From Dyadobacter diqingensis (lineage in GTDB: Bacteria; Bacteroidota; Bacteroidia; Cytophagales; Spirosomataceae), in the NCBI RefSeq assembly GCF_024220585.1, contig NZ_JAMXKF010000002.1:133392-197391 (forward strand): a stretch of DNA of 64,000 nt, read 5' to 3'. Below the pieces are notes generated by a model that was not told the DNA's origin, searched no databases, and saw only the letters and a program-made list of their open reading frames with translations. Below are positions 6,928 through 17,405 of the stretch, one piece after another (within the stretch, counting starts at the first letter, position 1; each line of letters begins with the position of its first letter). Position numbers and translations under genes: made by a program.

Positions 6928-9303
6928 CTATTCAGATCTTAACGTTTTGGCAGGATTGCTTAAAGCAGTACGATAGGATTGAATACCAATTGTGGACAGT
7001 CCGATCAAAAGCAAAGTACCGATGCACACGAAAAATACCTGCGGTCCCAGTTTCGTGTGATAAGTGAAAATATTCAGAAATAGTGAGCCCAGAAAATAGC
7101 CAAGCGGCATGGCAATGACTGATGCAATTAAAATCAGCTTCACAAAACCAGCGGATAGAAGACTCATAATTTGCAGAACACTGGCTCCCATGACCTTTCT
7201 TACACCCACTTCTTTCGTGCGCTTTTCCGTTGTATACGTGACCATGCCAAGCAGCCCCATGCCCGCAATCACGAAGACAATGAACACGATGATGCGCGTT
7301 AACTGCTGGTCACCGTTTTCTGCATAATCATCATAAAGTTGTTTTTCGTACCAGGAATATACAAATGATTCATGCGGATGAAATTTCTTCCAGATTTTTG
7401 ACAACGAAGCCGTAACTTGTTCCTGCGAAGCCCCTTCTGCAATTTTAAGCGACAGAACTTTTATTTCCCTTGAATCATAGGCCAGTATCAAAGGCGAAAC
7501 GGGAAGTTCATAACGCATGATGCAAAAATCTTTAACCACGCCGGATATCTGGACCTGGGTTTCATTTAAATTGATCGTTTTCCCGACGATCTCCGAAGCA
7601 GAGCCCAGGCCAAGCATTTTGACAGCTCTTTCATTAATGACTGCAAAATGGGATACGGTATCCTGTTGCGAGGCTGGCATGTTTTCCCCCGCGATAAATT
7701 TGAGTTTCATGTTCTCTATAAAACCTGCATCAACCGAATAAATATAGGCGTCATGGACAGGATTCACGACATCTTTCAACCCTACTTTACCGATTTTAAC
7801 TTTTCCGGCTCCTTCGTTAAGCATAGCGGACGCCAACCCTATCCGTTCAACATCAGCTTGTTTGGCCATCTCGTTTGACAGGAGTTTGAAATCACCGGAT
7901 GTCAGCGGAATATTAATGATATTTTTGCGATTGAAGTTCTCGTTATCCGTTGCCATGTATTGAAACTGGCTGTTCGAAATGCCGGTAAATGTCATAAAAA
8001 CCAGCGCGACGACAAATTGCACGACGATCAGTGATTTGCGAAAACTGATTTTACCGAAACCAGCCGGACCGAGATCCCCTTTTAATATCTGAACAGGTTC
8101 GTAAGATGACAAAATCCGGGCGGGCAATATTCCGGCCAAAATACCGGTAAGCAAAGTAAACACGACGAAAGAGGTCCATAACAAAGCAACATTTTGAACC
8201 TCCCAATGCAGCCACCGGACATGCACCGTCGACTGAATAAAGACCAGGCCAATATAGCCAACTCCCAACGCAAAAAAGGCAATTACCACGGTTTCGACCA
8301 GAAATTGAAGAATCAGCTGCCAACGCGCCGCACCTGCCACCTTACGGACACCCACCTCACGCCCACGACTTAGCGACCTGGTCAGCGTAAGATTGATATA
8401 ATTAAAGGCTGCGAGAAACATGACGATAAGCGGCACGAGTAAACTAACGCCGATCTTCCAAATTGGCTCTACATGGGGATTATTGAGCAACCCTTCAAAG
8501 TCAGGAGAAATTTCGGACAGTTTTTGACTGCGGAAAGCGTGCGTTTTTATATCCTTAAAATCTACATTTTTATTATTGTCATTTGCGACCTGCGTTATTG
8601 CCCGGTCCAGCGCTTCACGCTTGCTCCCCTTTGAAAGGAGGACAAAAGTATAACTATTGTAATCGAGCCAGTTATCTGTTTTCAAATTTTTGTTGATGCC
8701 GGCAAAGCTTGCCATCGAAACCACAATATCCGCTTCCAGGTGTGACGTAAAAGGTTTTAAAGAGGCAAAAACACCGGCAACAGTGAAGGTCCCAAGCTCC
8801 TGGCTGATAAGGGTTTTACCAACCGGGTTTGCAGTTCCGAAAAAACGCTCAGCGGTTTCATGCGATAAAACAACGGTGCCCGGCTCAACACAGGGCGATC
8901 CCCTTTCCAGTTTAAACCCAAAAATATCAAAATAGGCAGGATCGACATATGACCCTCTTACGTCGAGCGATTTGATACCATTATTTAGCTTTGTACCGAA
9001 ATTGCGGATCACCCGCGCAGATTTCTCCACCACGCTCTGGTTTCGGGCCAAACCCTCACCAAGAGGCATCGGCGTTGACGCCAGCGAATATTTCTTCCCG
9101 TCATTGCCCGTGGCATCAGTCAAAATCCTGTAAGTCCGGTCGGGATAAGGGTGAAAAGAATCCTTCTCAAAACTACTCTGAACCTGCATCAGTTGCAGAA
9201 AACAAAATGCCATGGCCAGCCCAAGGCCGGCAATATTGATCACCGAAAACATTTTATGTTTCCAAAGATTACGAAAAGCAATTTTAAAGTAGTTTTGAAA
9301 CAT
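6928..9303 (-). CDS. FtsX/MacB-type ABC transporter permease
   Basis: A 791-aa inner-membrane protein with two permease halves. Each half starts with a hydrophobic helix followed by a periplasmic MacB_PCD-like domain and ends with three FtsX helices. Visible landmarks are the N-terminal NYFKIAFRNLWKHK, the repeated GVRKVAGAA and GVRKVMGAS cytoplasmic motifs, and EPVQILKGD. The size and two-half arrangement are those of the permeases that occur in many copies in cytophagales. No ATPase gene is adjacent, as is usual for these orphan copies. Substrate unknown; export or envelope stress roles are typical of the superfamily. A terminator lies directly downstream. Confidence 0.9.
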   Translation of the reverse strand: MFQNYFKIAFRNLWKHKMFSVINIAGLGLAMAFCFLQLMQVQSSFEKDSFHPYPDRTYRILTDATGNDGKKYSLASTPMPLGEGLARNQSVVEKSARVIRNFGTKLNNGIKSLDVRGSYVDPAYFDIFGFKLERGSPCVEPGTVVLSHETAERFFGTANPVGKTLISQELGTFTVAGVFASLKPFTSHLEADIVVSMASFAGINKNLKTDNWLDYNSYTFVLLSKGSKREALDRAITQVANDNNKNVDFKDIKTHAFRSQKLSEISPDFEGLLNNPHVEPIWKIGVSLLVPLIVMFLAAFNYINLTLTRSLSRGREVGVRKVAGAARWQLILQFLVETVVIAFFALGVGYIGLVFIQSTVHVRWLHWEVQNVALLWTSFVVFTLLTGILAGILPARILSSYEPVQILKGDLGPAGFGKISFRKSLIVVQFVVALVFMTFTGISNSQFQYMATDNENFNRKNIINIPLTSGDFKLLSNEMAKQADVERIGLASAMLNEGAGKVKIGKVGLKDVVNPVHDAYIYSVDAGFIENMKLKFIAGENMPASQQDTVSHFAVINERAVKMLGLGSASEIVGKTINLNETQVQISGVVKDFCIMRYELPVSPLILAYDSREIKVLSLKIAEGASQEQVTASLSKIWKKFHPHESFVYSWYEKQLYDDYAENGDQQLTRIIVFIVFVIAGMGLLGMVTYTTEKRTKEVGVRKVMGASVLQIMSLLSAGFVKLILIASVIAMPLGYFLGSLFLNIFTYHTKLGPQVFFVCIGTLLLIGLSTIGIQSYRTALSNPAKTLRSE

Positions 9304-9512
9304 ATCTTATTTGTCTAAAATCGAAAACTATCCAAACGTAAACCATGAAGACTAAATAATCATACCCCAAAATAAACACACTGATTTGCAGCATATTACA
9401 CCAAAAACAAATCCCTTTATTGTTCAAATCCGAACACTGTCATTTCATTTTTGATCAGGATTTAAATTGTTTCCGAATCCTGGTCGGCTGTTTCAATAAA
9501 TATAAAATTGCT

Positions 9513-9520
9513 TATTTTTG
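9513..9520 (+). promoter_or_regulatory. Bacteroidetes-type -7 box candidate
   Basis: TATTTTTG matches the TAnnTTTG -7 consensus of Bacteroidetes promoters and lies 39 bases before the ATG of the thioredoxin-like gene. The -33 element is not clear, so this is a tentative call. Confidence 0.35.
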
Positions 9521-9558
9521 CCGACAGTTTATCGTATACGTTACACACATTATTTTTC

Positions 9559-10827
9559 ATGCAAAATTCGAAACGCACCCTCGTTGTTTTCTTCATTTTT
9601 ATTGCCAGTTTTTTGGGAAACCAAATCCTCGTCGCTCAGGCACAAAAAAACGTCAACCAAGGTATTAACTTCATTTCCGGCGATTTCAACACTATTTTGA
9701 CAAAAGCCAAAGCTGCAAAAAAACCAGTTTTTGTCGAAGTCTATTTGAACGGCTGCCCGCATTGTGAGGCCCTTGCTCCCGTATTAACCGAAAAAAGTGT
9801 TGGCGATTTTTTCAACGCCAATTTTGTAAGCTGGAAAACCGAGGCCAATTCCAAAGAGTCCGCAGCATTTCAAAAAAGCAAGGGAGTTACCTATCCGGAA
9901 TTTCCGATCATGTTTTTCTTCGATTTCAACGGCGACCTTATTCACCTTGTAACACCAGCAGAGCGTAAAACACGTACAGAATTTATTGAAGAAGTGTTGT
10001 CGGCAGGACTGGTCGCACTTGATCCCACACAACGCACCGGCAGTTATGCAACCCGGTTCAAAAGCGGAGACCGCGATCTGATGTTCCTCATCAATTATGG
10101 GAAATATTGTAAAACGATTAAAGACCAGATAACCCTGACAGAAATCAATGACACGCTGGGTAAACTCCTGACCAGCCCGCAGGATATCACCAGTCAGGCC
10201 GGATTTTACATTTTGCAACGCCTTATTAACGATGTCGACAACCCGCTGTCCGCTTATTTCTTCACCCATTTGAATGAGTTTAAGTCGAAATATCCTGCAA
10301 AAGATGTGAAGGAAGCCGGTGAAGCTATACTTTTCCATTCTTTGTACGGCCCGAAAGGCGATGCTTACCCCTCGGCCAGGATCGTGGACATGCGTAAGGA
10401 TATGGTTAAGCTCGGCGTGACTGAAACAGAGGCATCTGCCCGTTTGCTGCTCAAAGAACTGGACGCTTATTTACGCGAGAAAAATACAAAAGCGGCCGTA
10501 CTCCGATTTAATGAATATCGTAAACAGGCCACGTCGCTGGGGCTTTCTGATTACGCTTATCTGATGAAATATTTCAATGAAAAAGCAACCGACAATTCAT
10601 ATTTGACGGAGGTTCCCATTTGGGCGAACGACGGCATACGTCTGGCCAAACCAACGGAAGTCAATACCAAAGTAATGGCCGGTCTGTATTATGAACTGGC
10701 GGAAGCATATTGGAAAATGGACAAAAAGCCAGAGGCAATCAAAAGTGCAGGCAAAGGACTGGAAACGGCCAAAACCGCCAAAGATAATTTGACACGGTTT
10801 CAGGAACAGGTTGGCAGGATGAAGTAG
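9559..10827 (+). CDS. Secreted thioredoxin-fold protein
   Basis: A 422-aa exported protein. The start at 9559 gives a classic signal peptide (MQNSKRTLVVFFIFIASFLG, cleavage after the Ala-Gln-Ala region near residue 28). A thioredoxin-like domain follows at about residues 40-155 with the redox motif CPHC at Cys66/Cys69, so it could be an oxidoreductase in the periplasm. The remaining 260 residues are mostly helical, with a TPR-like segment at the C-terminus (ELAEAYWKMDKKPEAIKSAGKG). An upstream in-frame ATG at 9508 would spoil the signal peptide and is not favoured. The substrate is unknown. Confidence 0.85.
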   Translation: MQNSKRTLVVFFIFIASFLGNQILVAQAQKNVNQGINFISGDFNTILTKAKAAKKPVFVEVYLNGCPHCEALAPVLTEKSVGDFFNANFVSWKTEANSKESAAFQKSKGVTYPEFPIMFFFDFNGDLIHLVTPAERKTRTEFIEEVLSAGLVALDPTQRTGSYATRFKSGDRDLMFLINYGKYCKTIKDQITLTEINDTLGKLLTSPQDITSQAGFYILQRLINDVDNPLSAYFFTHLNEFKSKYPAKDVKEAGEAILFHSLYGPKGDAYPSARIVDMRKDMVKLGVTETEASARLLLKELDAYLREKNTKAAVLRFNEYRKQATSLGLSDYAYLMKYFNEKATDNSYLTEVPIWANDGIRLAKPTEVNTKVMAGLYYELAEAYWKMDKKPEAIKSAGKGLETAKTAKDNLTRFQEQVGRMK

Positions 10828-10877
10828 GTGCATGCCGCAAATACTCCAATTGAAAAAGAAAGCTCTATAATAGGTAA

Positions 10878-10916
10878 TGGAATGCGCCCCTACCTCCTTT
10901 CCGGGGTAACATTCCA
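10878..10916. terminator. Hairpin between convergent genes
   Basis: TGGAATG and CATTCCA bracket CCCC/GGGG in a 39-base stem-loop that sits between the convergent ends of the thioredoxin-like gene and the small membrane protein gene. A bidirectional terminator is the natural reading, although the T-tract is poor. Confidence 0.45.
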
Positions 10917-10940
10917 TATCCTAGCTTTTAAAGCAAATTG

Positions 10941-11237
10941 TTAATGAAAGAACTCAATAGCTGCAAATACGATCAATGCGACACTCCACCATTCCATAGC
11001 CAGCCAGAAAAAAGTACTTCTGTGTTTTAATTCGAATACTTCGCCGGTTTGTTCATCTTTTAAAACCCGGCTTCGTCCACCGTTGACTTTTTTTCCTGCA
11101 AACCAATTGATCACCGCAGCGAGAATAAATGCAATAGACAAATGATAAGGAATACCAGGAATCACGGAATTCCCTAACAGAATACAGAGAACACAAATAA
11201 TTGGCGTCAAAAATCCAAAACCAGACCAAACAATCAT
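10941..11237 (-). CDS. Small integral membrane protein
   Basis: A 98-aa protein with about three hydrophobic helices (residues 4-25, 33-48 and 78-96) and a charged cytoplasmic loop GKKVNGGRSRVLKDEQTGE. The start at 11237 (MIVWSGFGF) is preferred to the ATG at 11306, since the extra 23 residues do not resemble a natural N-terminus. Family not recognised; no link with the neighbouring genes is evident. Confidence 0.65.
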   Translation of the reverse strand: MIVWSGFGFLTPIICVLCILLGNSVIPGIPYHLSIAFILAAVINWFAGKKVNGGRSRVLKDEQTGEVFELKHRSTFFWLAMEWWSVALIVFAAIEFFH

Positions 11238-11495
11238 AAAACAGAGGGCGTTAAAGTTAAAATAATAAAGAGGTATTTTTGAGACGCAACAATTGAATTT
11301 TGTCACATTACTTTAACAAACTATCCCATAAAACTTTACCCATATCAACCAACAGGAGATTAATTCCGGTAGTCAATACGGGTAAATTGTTTTGAATTTT
11401 TGTCTAGCAAAATTCGTGGACCGCAGTATTTTCGGAAAGGGAATCAGATAATGGGACAGCAAAAAACCTGTGCCCCTCTGGTATATACGATTAAC

Positions 11496-11891
11496 TCAGT
11501 CCTTTTTAAAACTTTGTGCGTCACGAACATTTTTCTGTACGGCAATTGCGCCAAATATGCTTAACAGAAAAGCAAAAGAATAAAAACCCTTTTCGCTCGG
11601 TAGCAACGTTGCGTTCCATAACCCTACGGCCAGCAAACAGATGCACATTAAAGTAGATACCCAGCTCAGTCCGTAATAAATATCCGTGACAAAAATCCCC
11701 TCCAACCTGTCCCGAACACATTTTTGTACTGAAACACCTGCAAAAAGACCGTACATCAAAACGGTAAAGTAATAACCCTTTTCGTTTAGCAACATTTCCG
11801 AGCGCCACAGCCCGATCAGATATCCTAACATTCCGGTTCCCAGCGCAATCCAGGAGGCTGCAATAAATGCACTTGATGGTTTTTGGTACAT
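11496..11891 (-). CDS. yiaA: YiaA/YiaB-type inner membrane protein
   Basis: A 131-aa protein made of two copies of the YiaAB two-helix domain. The repeated signature is visible twice: [20 protein letters not shown] then VQKCVRD, and [19 protein letters not shown] then VQKNVRD. Length and arrangement agree with E. coli YiaA, an inner-membrane protein of unknown function. Four transmembrane helices are expected. It is a single-gene unit. Confidence 0.88.
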   Translation of the reverse strand: MYQKPSSAFIAASWIALGTGMLGYLIGLWRSEMLLNEKGYYFTVLMYGLFAGVSVQKCVRDRLEGIFVTDIYYGLSWVSTLMCICLLAVGLWNATLLPSEKGFYSFAFLLSIFGAIAVQKNVRDAQSFKKD

Positions 11892-12104
11892 GTTCTTAAA
11901 TTAGCTTTATAATTAGTTTATGTTTTTTTGAATTGTCGGGACTTTAAGCGCCCTGCGGAAAAGAAGAAATTTCACGCAATATAAACCGGTCTCTCAACAA
12001 GTAAAAGACCGATTTATTTAAAGGTTGATGTTTCTTTTTTGTGGTTTATTTAACCTGATAATTTGCTAAAACTCCGTTCCTTAACGTCAGCAGAAATTTC
12101 CGCA

Positions 12105-13646
12105 TCACGGCATTTTACATATTACCGGCTTGACAATTTCCAAATGATCGGGGTGCTTGACGACTGACACAGTTCCATCCGTCCGGCCGTTTTTCAAACT
12201 GTTAAATGGAGTTGGCAACCACAGGCCGTAGCTGATCACGTGCCTCACTCGTTTAAATTGTTCTGAGGTGAATGAATTATTATAAGAGTAAAAATAATCC
12301 ATAAAGTTAGTCGCCACATACCCGCTGCCTCTGCACGAGGTACGTTTAAACCTGTCGTCGTAGACCGACGGCATATTCTCAGCGTATGCTGCCCGATCAT
12401 AGTAAGGAGTGTCAGCACAGTAGTCAGGGTCAGTTGTCGGGCAACCGTTGAATTCAGTCAGATCTCCGCTGAACACATGAAGAAGTCCCAGAATATGACC
12501 CGCTTCATGCGATAAAATTTCATCCGTATTCTGACCGACCAGATGTCGGGCATTGAGGAATATTCCAAAAGGCATTCCCGGGCTTACACTTTTATCCAGA
12601 ACACGCAATCCAGCCAGCGGTTCGGTTACATACGGGTGGAAAGCCCAGGAAGCATTGGCATAGTCTCCCTTAATATTGGGATATACCCAAATGTTCAGAT
12701 AGTATTCTGGATCCCAGAATGTTTTAAAAGCATCCGAATAAATATCCTCAAAAGTAAAGTCCGTATTTCCCGAGCTGACCCTTTCCAGACCAGCCGACGC
12801 AAGCCGATTGCCGTTCAACCCGGTTGGCGCAGGATAAAATTCTACACGGATATCCGTCGCATTCACATCCTTTGCTTTGCCTGATCGGTTCAACGTATTA
12901 CGAAATGCCCTGGTCATACCGTCTGTCAACTCCTTCACCTTCGCAGCTGTAAGATTTTGGGTATTGACTTCATGGAAAATCACCGGCAATCTTACCACGG
13001 CATAAGTCGTTGGCGCAGTCGCTTTAACGTTTAGCGTCTTGCTTGTCAGACCAAGTCCTCTGGCCACAACTTGATAGTCGCCGGGAACAGAAGTTGAAAA
13101 AGTGCCGCTCACCTGCCTGTCATTGACATAAATATAAATTGGAAAATCTCCCGGAATAACCCCATCTCCCGAAATAAGCTCGGCCTTGAAACTTATCGCA
13201 TCCGATCCATTGGCTATAATCTCATTGGATGGCCTGTTTTGGGCAGAAACTCTGATGGACAAATCTTTCAGATCCCATACATGTAAGCTGAGCGTGTTAC
13301 TTTCCTTCCCGGCAAGTTTACCTACAAGTTCAAATACTCCCGTTTTCTCCGGCATAAAAGATTCTGCCGGTAGTTTATCACCGTTTGAATAATAACTTAT
13401 CGCCTTTTCGGGGGTTTTTATCACCGCTCCGTTAATATCATAAACCTTTGCCTGCAAGGGAATTGCATAGTTATCGTAACCGAGGAAATAATCAAGTTTT
13501 TCAGTTTTTTGCAATTCAATTCTTTCGAGGTTTTCAAAGCGGTAAAAATCATCCAGAAGATACTCCGGTTTGTCGCAGGCGACAATAAAAAAGCAGACGA
13601 AAGTAAGGCAGATAACAAATTTCAAATGTCGGGAGAGTACTATCAT
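12105..13646 (-). CDS. Lipoprotein zinc metalloprotease, M43-like
   Basis: A 513-aa lipoprotein. The N-terminus MIVLSRHLKFVICL followed by the lipobox FIVAC gives a lipidated Cys near residue 24. Residues up to about 215 look like one or two Ig-like beta domains. The peptidase domain follows, with the zinc motif SHEAGHILGLLHVF near residue 380 and a downstream methionine turn in TNFMDYFYS, as in the pappalysin (M43) type of metzincin. Cys-rich CPTTDPDYCADTPYYD sits between them, also typical of M43. It probably cleaves extracellular or surface proteins. A separate barrel gene lies upstream. Confidence 0.85.
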   Translation of the reverse strand: MIVLSRHLKFVICLTFVCFFIVACDKPEYLLDDFYRFENLERIELQKTEKLDYFLGYDNYAIPLQAKVYDINGAVIKTPEKAISYYSNGDKLPAESFMPEKTGVFELVGKLAGKESNTLSLHVWDLKDLSIRVSAQNRPSNEIIANGSDAISFKAELISGDGVIPGDFPIYIYVNDRQVSGTFSTSVPGDYQVVARGLGLTSKTLNVKATAPTTYAVVRLPVIFHEVNTQNLTAAKVKELTDGMTRAFRNTLNRSGKAKDVNATDIRVEFYPAPTGLNGNRLASAGLERVSSGNTDFTFEDIYSDAFKTFWDPEYYLNIWVYPNIKGDYANASWAFHPYVTEPLAGLRVLDKSVSPGMPFGIFLNARHLVGQNTDEILSHEAGHILGLLHVFSGDLTEFNGCPTTDPDYCADTPYYDRAAYAENMPSVYDDRFKRTSCRGSGYVATNFMDYFYSYNNSFTSEQFKRVRHVISYGLWLPTPFNSLKNGRTDGTVSVVKHPDHLEIVKPVICKMP

Positions 13647-13700
13647 TATAAAAAAATTAGTGCAGTGTGTTATATCTGGTTGAGAATTTTCGTTTTCGTA

Positions 13701-14354
13701 CTATATAGAAAATGACAAAATGATCGAGCTGTTTTTTACATTTCGCGATGCCGAGACCGATTTCAGCCCACCTTCATACCTTATCTCGGCGAACGGTTTT
13801 TTCCAGACATAAATACCAAGCGCAACAGAATATCCAAAATCATTCCGGGCATTAAGAACATCGGCACTAAGCGCATCATTTTGCCACTCATCGCCATACT
13901 TCCAGGAAGAGCGAATGCCAACCCGCCTGGCATAGTAGCCCCCAATACCCAGGTATGGATTTACTTTTTCAAACCCGGCCTTCACGATGAGTGGTAAAAC
14001 ACTGAGTTGTATATAATTCAGCTTGTTCTTACTATGGATATCGATCCGGTCATTGCTGAATGTCTCCTTCGCCCCTTTTGACAGGTAGACTAGTTCTGCC
14101 CTGGCGTTGTAGTGCTTTCGCGTGAATAAATCCGCCGATATACCCGCTTGCCAGGCTAGCAACGCCCCACCATTCAGCGAAGGGATTGCAAGACTACGGT
14201 TATGTGTAAACGTGCTCGCAACACCGCCTACTTTGAAGCCCAGATAATTTTTAGTCCCCTTGACAAGAACCGAAGACCGGGCATCGATACTATCAGTCTG
14301 AGCACGCAATGCGGTGGTACATAGTAAACACAGACTTAGAAAAATTGCTTTCAT
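13701..14354 (-). CDS. Outer-membrane beta-barrel (porin family) protein
   Basis: A 217-aa protein with a signal peptide (MKAIFLSLCLLCTTALRAQ) and alternating beta-strand patterns such as YLGFKVGGVAS, YIQLSVLPLIVKAGF and PYLGIGGYYARR. It ends in a strand with terminal aromatic and hydrophobic residues (SSIILSFSI), typical of small PorT-like outer-membrane barrels in Bacteroidota. Substrate unknown. It lies upstream of the metalloprotease with 54 bases between; co-transcription is possible. Confidence 0.75.
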   Translation of the reverse strand: MKAIFLSLCLLCTTALRAQTDSIDARSSVLVKGTKNYLGFKVGGVASTFTHNRSLAIPSLNGGALLAWQAGISADLFTRKHYNARAELVYLSKGAKETFSNDRIDIHSKNKLNYIQLSVLPLIVKAGFEKVNPYLGIGGYYARRVGIRSSWKYGDEWQNDALSADVLNARNDFGYSVALGIYVWKKPFAEIRYEGGLKSVSASRNVKNSSIILSFSI

Positions 14355-14597
14355 TTATTTGGTTGGAGGTTTGTATGGTTGTTAGACATGGGTGGAGGGA
14401 GAAAGTAACGTGGGGAAACATGAAAAGTATTTAAATCTCAATCCAGTTTGGTGACTCCCAACTTGCCTGAAAATGTACGATCAATCTTGGAAGCTACTTA
14501 ATCTTGTACGCTTTTTGATACACTCGCGCAGAATGCAGCGAAGAGACTATGGATATTGCGAAAATAGACAAGCAGGAATAACACACTGAATAGATAT

Positions 14598-15182
14598 TTA
14601 CCTACTATTTTTATTTTTTCTATGAGGAGCTATAAACTGGACACCAACGCCGAGATTATTAAAATGAATATCTGAGTTCTCTCTGCCGAGATTGACGACT
14701 CCGTACAAACTCGTCTTTTTATTCAGATACCAATTTAATCCAATACTACCTCCGATACCTGTAAAGCCTTGCTGGTGAACAAGCAAACGTAAGCGTTGTT
14801 GCTTATCAGGTATCGCAGGATTATCGACGTAAAAGTGCTGAAAATAAAAATTCTCGTTTAGGAATTGAAGCTTGACAAACGGAGTAAGGCGCCCCGAAAA
14901 CATCTGATACTGAACTTCCGGCAATAATTGCAAATAAGTAGTGCCACGATCGAAAGTCCTAAGATCGGGCGCTTTATACAATGAAAATTTCTGCATTAAG
15001 ATTGCTCCAACCGAGATATTCCTCGTTAAAAAATAGTGCATTGACGTACTAACCCCAAAATTTTTGGAGGTATAAGTAAAATTAAAAACAAATAGTTGTG
15101 GGCTAACGACAATATCACTTTTTTTCACTTGCGCTCTCAACATGAACGGTATAAAAAAAAGAGTAAATAAAACAATTTTCAT
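14598..15182 (-). CDS. Outer-membrane beta-barrel protein
   Basis: A 194-aa exported protein starting with a signal peptide (MKIVLFTLFFIPFMLRAQ). The body has barrel-like amphipathic strands: SVGAILMQKFSLY, YLQLLPEVQYQMF, LTPFVKLQFLN and GIGGSIGLNWYLN. The last strand GVGVQFIAP is followed by a basic tail. The size agrees with an 8-stranded barrel. No function assigned. Its neighbours on both sides are unrelated secreted proteins. Confidence 0.7.
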   Translation of the reverse strand: MKIVLFTLFFIPFMLRAQVKKSDIVVSPQLFVFNFTYTSKNFGVSTSMHYFLTRNISVGAILMQKFSLYKAPDLRTFDRGTTYLQLLPEVQYQMFSGRLTPFVKLQFLNENFYFQHFYVDNPAIPDKQQRLRLLVHQQGFTGIGGSIGLNWYLNKKTSLYGVVNLGRENSDIHFNNLGVGVQFIAPHRKNKNSR

Positions 15183-15264
15183 ATGGGAGGGATTTAAAAT
15201 TCAATTTCTCAAAAATTATTATTCGAACAAAACATTCATAAAATGGCACACTTGCTCAATCGAC

Positions 15265-17130
15265 CTACATTGAAATCCTATATACGAAGACTCTTCTATT
15301 ATACGTGTCAGCGATAAAAATCCTGTCATTCGAAATACAGAAATCAGATATATCTTGAAATTCGCCTATTTTTGAACCCCGCTTCCCTCCGATATACCCT
15401 TTAATATTACCCTGAAAATCCAGCAGAATTATTTTTTGGTCATCGGCAACAAACAAAATATTTTTATATATCTCCATTTTTAGTATGGTTCTAAAGTGTA
15501 GGGGTTGGGTATCATAGTCTCCCAAATGAAGCTTGACTTGCTCTCCTGATTTCGTCACGCCGAGCCCCAAGTTCAGGTCCGATCTAATAGGACTACCATA
15601 ACCTCCCAATTCTCTATTGTAGTTTCCAAGTGAATCGTACACATAAATACTTCCATCCTGGGAAAAATACAGATTACCATTGTCGTCCATTACAGCACTA
15701 TAAGAATGTATACTAGCATTGCTTTCATTCTTAACGTACTGCTTAACAAGCCTTCCATCTTTCGAAAGTTGAGAAATCCGAGAGGCTTTGCTAAATTCGT
15801 CTATCACAAGTATATGTGAACCTGTTCTTTTAATAAAAGAAGGGTGATGAAACCGCAAATCGATTGCCCACTCCCTTAATCGTCTTCCAGTTGTATCACA
15901 GATAAAAATTTTATCGTCATGAAAAAAGCTATTTAGGATTGTACTATCGTTTAGAAAATCAAAGCTTGGGCCTTCAATTCCTATATGTGCAGCGACAAAC
16001 GGTTTCACACAATAATCAATCTTTTTCACTGCTGAATAATGTTCCTGCACGTAAAGAAAGTTATCTTTTACGCTTATTCGAGTCGGTTTGTCTATCCTTA
16101 AAGTTTCCTTTATTTTAAATGAAATTATCTTTCTTAACTTAAAATCTTTCCTGGATATGACTGCTATTGAGGCAAGTATAGGCGAGAGCGTCACATAGTA
16201 ATTGTATTTATCGACGCAGAAACTCGAGATCTTCGAAAGTTTAAGTTCCGGGTGATTACTTAACTCTGCATTAAGTTTCCAATGAGGTACAAGCTCGTTA
16301 TTGATATAGCTATATATTTCCCCTTTATTTGGGTGACCGATCAGTACACCATTATCTGTATCATATGCAGACCGCAAGCAATATTGTACATCATCGACAT
16401 TCAAATAGTCAATAAATTTACCATATTTATCGTAACGCTTTAAATCCCCTTTGACATCTACGATACAAATATTGCCAATCTTGTCGAAATAAAATGATTT
16501 TGGCTCAATCAGAACATCTTTTTTATATTTATTCATATTATATCTCATATCGGTTTCAGACGCATCCCTTGTCACTTTTCCGATAATACGCAACATATTA
16601 AAGTTTCTGTCAAATACCTTAATGTTGTGATTTGCACCATCTAATATGTACCACTTTCCATTTCTAAAATGCAACTTGCTGACATTAATAACGTATCCTG
16701 TCGAAGGAAGTTTCTTAAAGGCAATTTCCTTAATAAAGTGTCCGGCACTAGAAAACATCTTCAAGCCAAGCTGAGTTGCTACCAAATAATTTCCCCTTTC
16801 ATCCATTGCCACATCTGTAAGCGCTATTGTATTATCGTTTGTACTTGAAAATCCTCCAAATTTGGTAATCATATTTCCAGACGTATCTACAATCACAACC
16901 CGGTCATTTTCAACAATACATAAATTATTCCCCAGAATCTTTATATTTTCAACTTCCCGTAGGATACATTCATTCTTGGCCTCCTCTCCTATTACATTTT
17001 CTAAGCTCAACGTCTGTGACAAAGAAAAGTATGGAGCCGATAAAAGGAACAGTATTGACCAACAAAACATATGCCGATATCTATTCAATAAAATAACACT
17101 ACGCAACATGGCAAAATGCATACAATTCAC
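15265..17130 (-). CDS. Secreted 6-bladed beta-propeller protein
   Basis: A 621-aa protein with NHL/6-bladed-propeller-type repeats across most of its length, for example VVIVDTSGNMITKFGG, YDKYGKFIDYL, QLSKDGRLVKQYV, VYDSLGNYNRELGGYG and IFIADTYNRRVFVYRI. A hydrophobic N-terminal segment (CWSILFLLSAPYFSLSQ) reads as a signal peptide. Starts at 17109 or 17070 are as plausible as 17130 and would give a more normal signal peptide. Such proteins are usually lipoproteins or secreted in Bacteroidota, with unknown ligands. The downstream barrel gene lies 82 bases away. Confidence 0.75.
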   Translation of the reverse strand: MNCMHFAMLRSVILLNRYRHMFCWSILFLLSAPYFSLSQTLSLENVIGEEAKNECILREVENIKILGNNLCIVENDRVVIVDTSGNMITKFGGFSSTNDNTIALTDVAMDERGNYLVATQLGLKMFSSAGHFIKEIAFKKLPSTGYVINVSKLHFRNGKWYILDGANHNIKVFDRNFNMLRIIGKVTRDASETDMRYNMNKYKKDVLIEPKSFYFDKIGNICIVDVKGDLKRYDKYGKFIDYLNVDDVQYCLRSAYDTDNGVLIGHPNKGEIYSYINNELVPHWKLNAELSNHPELKLSKISSFCVDKYNYYVTLSPILASIAVISRKDFKLRKIISFKIKETLRIDKPTRISVKDNFLYVQEHYSAVKKIDYCVKPFVAAHIGIEGPSFDFLNDSTILNSFFHDDKIFICDTTGRRLREWAIDLRFHHPSFIKRTGSHILVIDEFSKASRISQLSKDGRLVKQYVKNESNASIHSYSAVMDDNGNLYFSQDGSIYVYDSLGNYNRELGGYGSPIRSDLNLGLGVTKSGEQVKLHLGDYDTQPLHFRTILKMEIYKNILFVADDQKIILLDFQGNIKGYIGGKRGSKIGEFQDISDFCISNDRIFIADTYNRRVFVYRISM

Positions 17131-17405
17131 AATTAGTTTTAAATAGTAAAAGTCAATTTAGAAAATTGTTTAGCCAGTAAACATTCGTAATCTTAATTGT
17201 AAATTATTGAGGTACATCTCAGATTTCATTCCGTTAATAGCTGTCCGAAACTTCGAATAACAACGTCTCCGGAAAGTCTCAAATGTCAATCCCTCCTCTT
17301 TTTTTTGAATTCTGGTAGTGTCAGTAACCCAGGTTTTAGTCGACTTCTTTCCCAGGTCTAAATAGCATCTTGAGCCAATCTAAAATCAACACCCTACCAG
17401 AGTTA